From: Clostridia bacterium
Lineage (GTDB): Bacteria; Bacillota; Clostridia; Saccharofermentanales; UBA5734
Assembly (NCBI GenBank): GCA_017997315.1
Contig: JAGOFF010000042.1
Span: 1-13,261 of the forward strand
Direction of reading: 5' to 3'
Length of the DNA stretch: 13,261 nucleotides
Below, in pieces: positions 1 to 5,656 of this stretch. A model generated the notes under the pieces. The model ran no database searches. It was given only the letters and a program-made list of their open reading frames with translations, and was not told the origin of the DNA. Made by a program: the position numbers and the translations under genes. Each line of letters opens with the position of its first letter. Position 1 is the first letter of the stretch.

Positions 1-183
1 CATCCCGAAGTTCTGGAGCGCCTCCAGGTCGTCGTACAGAGACTTGCGCTCCGCCTCGATCCCGCAGTTTCCGAGCGCCGCGATCATGTCCGCGATGCTC
101 ATCGGATGCTCCTCGTCGGTGTTCTCGTTCAGGATGCGGGCGAGGTAGAGCAGTTTGAGCTTCTGGTTGGGCGATTTGGCCAT
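1..183 (-). CDS. WYL-type transcriptional regulator, N-terminal fragment (runs off left edge)
   Basis: Reading the minus strand from an ATG at 183 gives 61 uninterrupted residues beginning MAKSPNQKLKLLYLARIL and containing NENTDEEHPMSIADMIAAL and ERKSLYDDLEALQNFGM. This matches the N-terminal winged-helix DNA-binding part of WYL-domain (YafY-like) regulators. These typically have a conserved lead-in helix, then a short helix-turn-helix ending in a K-S-x-Y-D-D-x-x-x-L recognition helix. The WYL ligand-binding domain would lie beyond the window, so effector and targets cannot be read. The start is supported by a perfect AGGAGG (190-195) with 6 nt spacing. The upstream region holds the hairpin repeat array, and I see no convincing -35/-10 pair there. 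The family assignment comes from recognising the N-terminal pattern only; another HTH family is possible but less likely. Confidence 0.78.
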   Translation of the reverse strand, partial: MAKSPNQKLKLLYLARILNENTDEEHPMSIADMIAALGNCGIEAERKSLYDDLEALQNFGM

Positions 184-249
184 GACGCGCCTCCTGTGTC
201 CGCTTTCACGATGTCATCTGCGGCAGGGAACTGTCCGGAAGTCTTGCAA

Positions 250-375
250 CGGGAGGCAACCTCCCGGTTCACCTTGCTTCGGGAGGGATACCTCCCGAAT
301 TCAATCGCGGGAGGCACCTCCCGGTTTACCTTGTTCGGGAGGCGACTCCTAAGTTCTATAACGGGAGGATCTCCT
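250..375. repeat. Array of about five tandem hairpin units, CGGGAGG-n-CCTCCCG
   Basis: Five units start at 250, 280, 308, 336 and 362, a spacing of 30, 28, 28 and 26 bases. The first three are clean inverted repeats with short loops: CGGGAGGCAACCTCCCG (250-266), CGGGAGGGATACCTCCCG (280-297) and CGGGAGGCACCTCCCG (308-323). The fourth (336-350) has a decayed right arm, and the fifth (362-375) is shortened. The linkers alternate. After units 1 and 3 they are near identical (CGGTTCACCTTGCTT and CGGTTTACCTTGTT), while units 2 and 4 have a different, AT-richer linker, so there is a higher-order repeat of two units (about 58 and 54 bp). The array fills most of the gap between the M24 peptidase gene and the start of the regulator gene. 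It lacks a T-tract, so it is not a standard intrinsic terminator. It resembles the short dispersed palindromic repeats of some Clostridia, but that comparison is from memory. Confidence 0.85.
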
Positions 376-1591
376 CGGGTGCCCGTGTCAGTTTTTCCAT
401 ACCGTCCGCCCCGCTGACCCGCCAGGTGTTCTCGATTCCGACAGCCCCGATTCCGGGCAGCACAAACTTGGGTTCAAGCGCGATGATGTTGCCCGCCTCG
501 AGCCGGGCCTTCGAGCCCGCGGCCAGGACCGGGGGCTCGTTGATCTCGATGCCGGTGCCGTGCCCGACGAAACGGGCCTGGCGGTGCAGACCCATGAACC
601 GGTCGGCCAGGCCGGCTTCCGACGCCATCGCCAGCGCGGCCGCGTACAGATCGCCGCACACCGCTCCGGGACAGCCGAGCGCGGCGATCCGGTCCTGGAT
701 CCCGAGCGCGCATCGGTGGGCCCGTTCCGCTTCCTCCGGAATCGAACCGATCCGGTAGACCCGGGTCTGATCGGTGAGATAGCCTTCGAAGTTCCCCGAA
801 AAGTCCACCATGACGGTCGTTCCTTCGCACATCGGACCGCCGGTCATCCCGACCGGAGCCGACGGGTGCTGCCCGCCGCCGCCGAGCGCGAAGTCGAACG
901 GGGATACCGCGGCGGCGTTGTCCCCGGACAGGATCGAACCCATGTGGATCTCCATCCGTCGGCCGAATGCCCGGAAGATGCCGAGATGCCCGCGAAGCCT
1001 TGCTTCCCGTTCGATTTCCGCGGACAACGCCAGTTCGGACATCCCTGCGCGGTACAGTCCGGGAATCACCCGGTACAACTCCGTGTGCCGGTCGGCGCTC
1101 CGTCGGATCACATCGATCTCATACGGGGTCTTGACCGACCGGATCGCCCGGATGAGCGCGGATCCCCCCGGCGGAGTGTCGCGGAACAATGCGGAAAGCC
1201 GCCTCCATTCCGCGGCGGAAATGTCTTCGTCCTCCAGGAGCACCGACACCGGAAGGGGGCGATTCGAGGCGGCCAGCCACCCCGGGATGTCCTCGGGCTT
1301 GCGGACCGGGACGCTCTCGGCCGCTTCCACGCCCGGCCGGCCGTTGTCGCGGCGGACGAACCGGACCGCCGGCCCGTCCGCTGGAACCAGCAGGAACGCG
1401 TCGGAGACCGCGCCGGTGAAGTAGAACAGGTTGACGTTGGAGGTCACCAGCGCGGCTTCCGCACCCGAGCGGGCGAGCCGGGAGCGCAGCCGGTCCATCC
1501 GGGCGGTGAGATCCGCCGCGAATTTGTCATCGCGGAGATCGGGGCTGCCCGGCCGGCCGGCCGCGTCCGGATCCGATGTCTTGTTCTCCAT
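356..1591 (-). CDS. M24 family metallopeptidase (Xaa-Pro aminopeptidase/prolidase-like)
   Basis: The 411-residue protein has the two-domain layout of creatinase/prolidase-type M24 enzymes. These use two metal ions to cleave the bond before proline in peptides, usually in the cytoplasm. Residues about 25-150 form the N-terminal creatinase-like domain (RMDRLRSRLARSGAEAALV, then NVNLFYFTG). Residues about 155-405 form the pita-bread catalytic domain. All five expected metal ligands are visible: D263 and D274 (VDFSGN...TDQTR), H344 (VGHGTGIEI), E373 (ALEPKF) and E387 (GIENTW). An upstream H216 (EIHMGS) fits the substrate-binding histidine. The second histidine of the usual GHG-x-G-x-x-x-HE-P motif is asparagine here (N351). 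The ATG follows the antiporter stop by 9 nt, with TGAGGGGG acting as both stop and ribosome binding site, so the two are co-transcribed. The last codons lie in the flanking repeat array. Exact substrate is unknown. Confidence 0.88.
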   Translation of the reverse strand: MENKTSDPDAAGRPGSPDLRDDKFAADLTARMDRLRSRLARSGAEAALVTSNVNLFYFTGAVSDAFLLVPADGPAVRFVRRDNGRPGVEAAESVPVRKPEDIPGWLAASNRPLPVSVLLEDEDISAAEWRRLSALFRDTPPGGSALIRAIRSVKTPYEIDVIRRSADRHTELYRVIPGLYRAGMSELALSAEIEREARLRGHLGIFRAFGRRMEIHMGSILSGDNAAAVSPFDFALGGGGQHPSAPVGMTGGPMCEGTTVMVDFSGNFEGYLTDQTRVYRIGSIPEEAERAHRCALGIQDRIAALGCPGAVCGDLYAAALAMASEAGLADRFMGLHRQARFVGHGTGIEINEPPVLAAGSKARLEAGNIIALEPKFVLPGIGAVGIENTWRVSGADGMEKLTRAPEEILPL

Positions 1592-1600
1592 GTTTCCCCC

Positions 1601-2776
1601 TCAGCCTTCGGCGATCTCGCCGGCTTTTTTCAGCGACAGTTTCGTGGCGACGGGTCCGACCATTTCATAGAGGATGGTCGCGCACAGCACCACCGCACGG
1701 ATCGTCGCGCCGTACTCCGGGATGACCTGGGTCGCCGCCAGGGACAATCCGATCGCGACGCCTGCCTGCGGCACCAACGCCGGTCCGAGGTACTTGCGGA
1801 CCGCGGCCGGCGCACGTCCGATCCGTGCGCCCAGCCACGCGCCCCCCACCTTGCCGGCAACCCGCAGCAGCAGGTACAGCGTCCCCGCCAGTCCGATGCT
1901 CGGCAGGACCGAGATGTCCATATCGGCACCCGACAACACAAAAAACGTGAGGAACAGGGGCGGTGTGAATCCTTCCGCAATCGTGAAAACCGCGGTTGCG
2001 TTGCCTGACAGGTTCACCAGCGTCGCGCCCATGGCCATGCACAGCAGGAGTCCCGACAACCCGAACCGATCCGCCAGCCCGGTCCCGAGGAACACGAAAG
2101 CCAGCATCAGGACCGTACGGTTCCCTTCCTTCCTGAACCAGCGCAGCGGCAGCACGAACAGCAGTCCGAGGACGGCTCCCAGCCCCAGTGACAGGACGAT
2201 TTCCAGCAAGGGCCGGAGAACCGCGGTCCCGATCCCCGCTGCGGTATCGGGGTCGATCAGCGTGCGCGACACCCCCGCGGCGATGCCGAATGCCATCAGC
2301 GCCACCGCGTCGTCCATGGCCACGACGGTCATCAGCGTATCGGTCACCGGGCCTTTGGCGCGGTACTGGCGGATCACCATGATGGTCGCGGCCGGCGCCG
2401 TGGCGGAAGCGATGGCTCCCATGCACAGTGCAAACGGGACAGGAAAGCCCGCAGCGATCAGGCCGCCCAGAACCAGCACAACCGCACCGAGCGCCTCGAG
2501 CACTGTGATGATGATCGGCATCCTGCCGACTTTGCGCAGATAGGTGAACTTGAACTCGCCCCCGATGGAGAAGGCGATGAAACCCAGTGCGGCCTCCGAA
2601 AGCACCGCAGTGCTTTCCACAAATCCCTGTGGAAGCAGCCCGAGCACATGGGGCCCGATCAGCAGCCCGGCGATCAGGTAGCCGGTGACGTTGGGCAGCC
2701 GGACCTGCTTGAGCAGCCGGCCGAACGCGATGCCGGACAACAGGATGAGCGCAAGGTACAGCAGCGTGTCATTCAT
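1601..2776 (-). CDS. CPA2-type cation/proton antiporter (Kef/NapA-like membrane protein)
   Basis: This 391-residue protein is hydrophobic nearly throughout, with about 11-13 predicted membrane segments and no cytoplasmic C-terminal domain. It begins MNDTLLYLALILLSGIAFGR and has KQVRLPNVTGYLIAGLLIGP, the first-helix signature of the CPA2 sodium/proton exchanger family. Other family marks are SATAPAATIMVI (124-135), the acidic pair D155-D156 (VVAMDDAVAL) in the ion-binding helix, LSGADMDIS (281-289) and LVPQAGVAIGL (334-344). A DD pair is typical of electrogenic sodium/proton antiporters, while Kef potassium efflux proteins have QD. Unlike KefB/KefC there is no TrkA-N (RCK) domain, which fits control by the separate PII-like protein encoded just upstream. 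Its ATG lies within the last codons of that gene (8 nt overlap, GATGAATGA), indicating translational coupling. The transported ion cannot be read from the sequence. Confidence 0.9.
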   Translation of the reverse strand: MNDTLLYLALILLSGIAFGRLLKQVRLPNVTGYLIAGLLIGPHVLGLLPQGFVESTAVLSEAALGFIAFSIGGEFKFTYLRKVGRMPIIITVLEALGAVVLVLGGLIAAGFPVPFALCMGAIASATAPAATIMVIRQYRAKGPVTDTLMTVVAMDDAVALMAFGIAAGVSRTLIDPDTAAGIGTAVLRPLLEIVLSLGLGAVLGLLFVLPLRWFRKEGNRTVLMLAFVFLGTGLADRFGLSGLLLCMAMGATLVNLSGNATAVFTIAEGFTPPLFLTFFVLSGADMDISVLPSIGLAGTLYLLLRVAGKVGGAWLGARIGRAPAAVRKYLGPALVPQAGVAIGLSLAATQVIPEYGATIRAVVLCATILYEMVGPVATKLSLKKAGEIAEG

Positions 2777-3113
2777 CGGTGAGCGCGACCCCCTCGATAA
2801 AGTCGATGGGCAGACCGATCAGAATGCCGGTGTCCGGCTGATTCAACCCGCCGGTCACCTCGTTCACGACGTCCCGGATCACCGCGACCTGCTTTTTCTC
2901 CGCTGCGATCAGAATGGTCCGGCTGTGCTCCCGTTCCGGATCGATGATCCGGCGGAGGACCCCGAACACCGGGAGATCGTCCGGATCCGCAAGCGCGCGG
3001 AGCAGTCCCGTGCTATCCAGGATGGTGGCGCCGCGGATGCCCTCTTCGACCAGCCGTTTCAGCAGGGTATCGAGCAGTTCGGTTCGGTTCAGTACACAAA
3101 TGACCAGTTGCAT
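2769..3113 (-). CDS. PII-like small signalling protein, probable antiporter regulator
   Basis: The 114-residue product starts MQLVICVLNRTELLDTLLKR and continues VEEGIRGATILDSTGLLR, then IDPEREHSRTILIAAEKKQ and ends near NQPDTGILIGLPIDFIEG. The strand-helix-strand order, the G-A-T-I-L-D-S-T-G turn and the closing G-x-x-x-x-L-P-x-x-x hairpin match the ferredoxin-like PII fold, a trimeric cytosolic sensor of nucleotides or metabolites. The canonical T-loop with its modifiable tyrosine (R-G-x-x-x-x-Y) is absent; a different segment (about 39-62) sits there, so this is a PII-like protein and not GlnB/GlnK. I chose the ATG at 3113 over one 63 nt upstream because conserved sequence begins there and GGGAG (3123-3127) lies 9 nt away. 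PII-family proteins are known to gate transporters (GlnK-AmtB, SbtB-SbtA). Overlap with the antiporter gene supports the same role here, by inference. Confidence 0.75.
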   Translation of the reverse strand: MQLVICVLNRTELLDTLLKRLVEEGIRGATILDSTGLLRALADPDDLPVFGVLRRIIDPEREHSRTILIAAEKKQVAVIRDVVNEVTGGLNQPDTGILIGLPIDFIEGVALTDE

Positions 3114-3155
3114 GTCGTTCCACTCCCGTCCGGGCCGGGTATCGGTCCGGTCACC

Positions 3156-3192
3156 GTGTCCGTTATCGGACACCATGCAACTATGATATCAT
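3156..3192. promoter_or_regulatory. Divergent promoter/operator region with a 7+7 dyad and a TATGAT -10
   Basis: Between the PII-like gene (minus) and the M20 peptidase gene (plus) there is a perfect inverted repeat GTGTCCG-TTAT-CGGACAC (3156-3173). About 9 bp on is an AT-rich stretch holding TATGAT (3182-3187), a good -10 for the plus-strand gene, inside the perfect palindrome ATGATATCAT (3183-3192). No good -35 is visible at the right distance (TCCGTT at 3159-3164), and the dyad covers that position. This suggests a regulator-dependent promoter or a repressor operator. A minus-strand promoter must also lie in this region for the operon, but I could not pick one confidently. Its regulator is unknown. 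Confidence 0.45.
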
Positions 3193-3227
3193 CGGAAAAA
3201 GAATATGGCGCCTGCAGCGCATGAATT

Positions 3228-3233
3228 GGAGGA
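3228..3233 (+). promoter_or_regulatory. Ribosome binding site that selects the GTG start of the M20 peptidase
   Basis: GGAGGA lies 7 nt before a GTG at 3241, in frame with the M20 peptidase. The upstream in-frame ATG at 3205 has only a weak purine run before it and falls close to the predicted transcription start. The GTG start is therefore favoured. Confidence 0.65.
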
Positions 3234-3240
3234 CGGATGC

Positions 3241-4608
3241 GTGAGCGCGTTCCCCGCTTGTACAGACACCGATCCGGCGGCATCGACCGCAGAGGACGAG
3301 GCGGTCCGGCGGCTCGGGCGGCTGATCGCCTGCCCGACCGTTTCATCCCATGATCCCGGGGCCATCGATGAAAGCGCGTTCGCGCGTTTCCGGGACGAGA
3401 TCCTCCCCTCGTTGTACCCGCGGGTGCACGAGCGGCTTGAGCTCGAGCACGTGGCCCCTTCAGGCCTGCTGTACCGGTGGCGGGGCCGCTCGGACGCGGA
3501 CCCGTCCGTGCTGATGTCCCATTATGATGTCGTGCCCGCGGACGCCTCCGCATGGAAACACCCGCCGTTCTGCGGCGAGGTGCACGACGGCGAATTGTGG
3601 GGACGCGGCGCGCTGGACACCAAGCTCACGCTGTGCGCGGTGCTCGAAGCGGTCGAGTCCGGCCTGGCGGAAGGCTTTGAGCCCGCCAACGACATCTATC
3701 TCTCCTTCGCGGGGGACGAGGAGGTCATCGGGGAGACCGCACCCCGGATCGTCGACCGGCTCGAGTCCCGGGGGATCCGGCCCGCGCTGGTGCTCGACGA
3801 GGGCGGCGCGGTGCTGAGCGGCGTGTTCCCCGGAATCCCCGGTCCGGCCGCGATGATCGGGGTGGCTGAAAAAGGGATGATGGATCTGGAACTGACCGTC
3901 CATGGCCGCGGAGGCCACGCCTCCGCCCCGCCCCGCCATACCGCGGCCGGACGGCTGGCGCGCGCGGTCATCCGCGCGGAGCGGCGCCGCATGCGTCCCC
4001 GGCTGACCCGGACGGTCCGCGCCATGCTGGCGGGATTCGCGCCGCACGCCCCGTTCCCGATGCGTCTGGCGGTACGCGTGCTCCGTTCCGCCGGTCCGGT
4101 CGGCGCACGGATCCTGTCCTTCGGAGGAAGACAGCTCGGCGCGGCGGTCCGGACGACGGTCGCTTTCACGATGCTGGAGGGAAGTCCGCAGGCCAATGTG
4201 CTTCCGTCGGCCGCGCGTGCGGTCGCAAACATCCGTATTCTGCAGGGGGATACGATAGAGAAGGCGATCGCGCGCATCCGCCGCGCGGTCCGGGATCCCG
4301 GAGTCTCTTTCGCCGTGCTGCAGGGCAACGAGCCCTCACCGGAATCCCCCGCGGATTCCGACGCGTGGCGCAAGGTCCGGGACGCAACCGCGCGGATCTG
4401 GCCCGATGCCCCGGCGATCCCCTACCTCATGACCGCCTGCACGGACGCACGGCATTTCTGCCGCCTGTCGCAGCATGTGTTCCGCTTCTCGCCCATGGAG
4501 ATCACGCAGGAGCAGCTGGCGACGATCCACAATGCGGACGAGCGGGTGTCGACCGCGGCGGTCGCGAAATGTATCGCGTTCTACCGTGCGTTGATCCGAA
4601 GCCTGTAG
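3241..4608 (+). CDS. M20 family zinc metallopeptidase (PM20D1/carboxypeptidase S-like)
   Basis: From the GTG start this is a 455-residue M20 peptidase, a class that removes C-terminal or acyl-linked amino acids with two zinc ions. The catalytic domain shows H94 and D96 (SHYDVVP), the bridging D126 (GRGALDTK), the general base E160 with ligand E161 (GDEEVIG), and D186 (VLDEGG). The lid/dimerisation domain begins near 215 with HGRGGHAS. The last zinc ligand is H430 (ATIHNADERV), preceded by a DARHF motif (403-406). The stretch YLMTACTDARHF and the C-terminal FRFSPMEI...HNADERV are typical of the M20A branch containing PM20D1 and yeast carboxypeptidase S. No signal peptide is seen, so it is probably cytoplasmic. 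It is a single gene, transcribed away from the PII-like/antiporter/M24 operon and ending 20 bp from the convergent E2-like gene. Substrate specificity is not readable. Confidence 0.9.
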   Translation: MSAFPACTDTDPAASTAEDEAVRRLGRLIACPTVSSHDPGAIDESAFARFRDEILPSLYPRVHERLELEHVAPSGLLYRWRGRSDADPSVLMSHYDVVPADASAWKHPPFCGEVHDGELWGRGALDTKLTLCAVLEAVESGLAEGFEPANDIYLSFAGDEEVIGETAPRIVDRLESRGIRPALVLDEGGAVLSGVFPGIPGPAAMIGVAEKGMMDLELTVHGRGGHASAPPRHTAAGRLARAVIRAERRRMRPRLTRTVRAMLAGFAPHAPFPMRLAVRVLRSAGPVGARILSFGGRQLGAAVRTTVAFTMLEGSPQANVLPSAARAVANIRILQGDTIEKAIARIRRAVRDPGVSFAVLQGNEPSPESPADSDAWRKVRDATARIWPDAPAIPYLMTACTDARHFCRLSQHVFRFSPMEITQEQLATIHNADERVSTAAVAKCIAFYRALIRSL

Positions 4609-4628
4609 CGGCCGTTCGGGCCCTCCGG

Positions 4629-5591
4629 TCAGACGGGCCGGGGGGATTCGCCCACAGGCACCCCTTTCGGACCGCCGACTCCTCCGGGATTCTGATCGTC
4701 GTACAGCCCCTTGACCCCGTCGTCGACTATGACCTTGGAAGGCGGAAGCAGCAGCAGCTCCGGCTGGGCGAGGAGCTTGCGCAGCAGCCGCATGGAAACC
4801 GCGTAATAATGCCCGTCGCACACGCGCTCGTCCGTGACGAACTTGAGCCCGATGCTCTTCTCGGCCTGTACCGTGCCGTCCGCCCGGACGACGTTGCGCG
4901 TCTGCTTGCGCCCCATCGCGACAAACAGGGTGCAGTTTCCGAACTCATACAGATGGTGGTAGATCGGACCCACACCGAGCGATCCGATATTGGTGAAAAA
5001 CACGCTGCAGTGCCACGGGCTGGCCTTGTGGATCAACTTGGGCATCATCCCGACGTTGTCGGACAGCCGCAGGTACCCGACCAGCCCGCGCACGATCGGC
5101 GCCGGGAAAGCGCCCAGCACGCGGGAAGCCACGTCGGACGAGTTCTTTTTTTCCATCGGACGGTTGGCCTCGAGTTCCGCGGTCGTCCGCCGAACCACGT
5201 CTGCCAGGGTGTCGCGCAGATCGAACACCGGCTTGATCAGCGTCTCCTCGCCCTTGTCGGTCAGTGAACGCTTGATCGCGATCGAGATGCTGAAGTGGTT
5301 CCGTGCATAGATTTTGTTCCACACGACAAAGCGGTTGATGTACGGACGTTGCGACGCCACCCTGACCAGCGCGGCCATGAAAACGTGCATGGCCGTGAGT
5401 CCCGGGATTTCTTCGCGCCGGGCGTCGACAAAGGCCTCGATGTGGTCGATCGGGATATCCTCGCTGAAAAAGTTCTGCGCGTCCACGCGCGTCCGGAGAA
5501 TGAAGGGAATGATGCGGAACACTGTGTCGACGTTGCGCACACGCCAGCCGTCATACCGGTCGAACAGCCCTTTTTTCCTGACCAGCGCCAT
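4629..5591 (-). CDS. Standalone E2/CAT-fold acyltransferase-like protein, catalytic His replaced
   Basis: The 320-residue protein resembles the catalytic core of 2-oxo acid dehydrogenase E2 (and chloramphenicol acetyltransferase) without lipoyl or E1/E3-binding domains. Family features are IPGLTAMHVFMAALVRVAS (62-80), RPYINRFVVWNKIYARNHFSIS (82-103, divided here only for reference), the strand-turn SVFFTNIGSLG (196-206), and DERVCDG (254-260), which aligns with the catalytic D-H-R-x-x-D-G. Here the histidine is E255, while the structural D259-G260 are kept. H261 follows but is displaced. A Gly/Pro-rich tail occupies the last 20 residues. I recall similar proteins as common orphans in Clostridia. 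Acyl transfer is therefore doubtful and the role is unknown. The ATG has AAAGGAG (5599-5605) 7 nt upstream. It lies downstream of addA with its own promoter, so it need not be part of that operon. Confidence 0.75.
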   Translation of the reverse strand: MALVRKKGLFDRYDGWRVRNVDTVFRIIPFILRTRVDAQNFFSEDIPIDHIEAFVDARREEIPGLTAMHVFMAALVRVASQRPYINRFVVWNKIYARNHFSISIAIKRSLTDKGEETLIKPVFDLRDTLADVVRRTTAELEANRPMEKKNSSDVASRVLGAFPAPIVRGLVGYLRLSDNVGMMPKLIHKASPWHCSVFFTNIGSLGVGPIYHHLYEFGNCTLFVAMGRKQTRNVVRADGTVQAEKSIGLKFVTDERVCDGHYYAVSMRLLRKLLAQPELLLLPPSKVIVDDGVKGLYDDQNPGGVGGPKGVPVGESPRPV

Positions 5592-5624
5592 CTGTCTTCT
5601 CCTTTGCGGATGCCGGATGAGCCC

Positions 5625-5656
5625 AGTATAGCAGAGAAGATAGTTTGACGGTCAAA
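5625..5656 (-). promoter_or_regulatory. Extended -10 promoter for the E2-like gene with an overlapping palindrome
   Basis: On the minus strand TGCTATACT gives an extended -10 (TATACT is 5625-5630 on the plus strand). TTGACC (5650-5655) is a candidate -35, with a long 19-nt spacer that the TG extension could offset. The -35 lies inside the perfect inverted repeat TTTGAC-G-GTCAAA (5644-5656), which also contains the addA stop codon. The palindrome is well placed to be an operator. This accounts for most of the 60-bp gap between addA and the E2-like gene; no intrinsic terminator for addAB is visible there. Confidence 0.55.

Noticed and set aside
250..350. Intrinsic terminator for the M24 operon
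   Set aside because: Hairpins are present but none is followed by a T-tract on the minus strand.
250..375. Possible CRISPR array
   Set aside because: The spacing is regular, but the dyads are only 15-18 bp, the linkers are 10-15 bp and partly repeated, and no cas genes are present.
106..417. 103-codon plus-strand frame through the hairpin array (REATSRFTLLREGYLP-like text)
   Set aside because: The apparent peptide repeats come from translating the DNA repeats. The frame runs antisense to the regulator start and the M24 end and has no convincing ribosome binding site.
560..2008. 482-codon plus-strand frame spanning the M24 and antiporter genes
   Set aside because: It crosses two real minus-strand genes and their junction, and its composition (Arg/Gly/His-rich) is that of a shadow frame.
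3205..3240. ATG at 3205 as the M20 peptidase start
   Set aside because: It lacks a good ribosome binding site, and GGAGGA sits 7 nt before the GTG at 3241.
4609..4628. Bidirectional terminator between the convergent M20 and E2-like genes
   Set aside because: The 20-bp gap contains only a short GGCC-GTTCG-GGCC dyad and no T-run on either side.
4629..5591. Chloramphenicol resistance acetyltransferase
   Set aside because: The fold is shared, but the catalytic HHxxxDG histidines are absent and the length and N-terminus differ.
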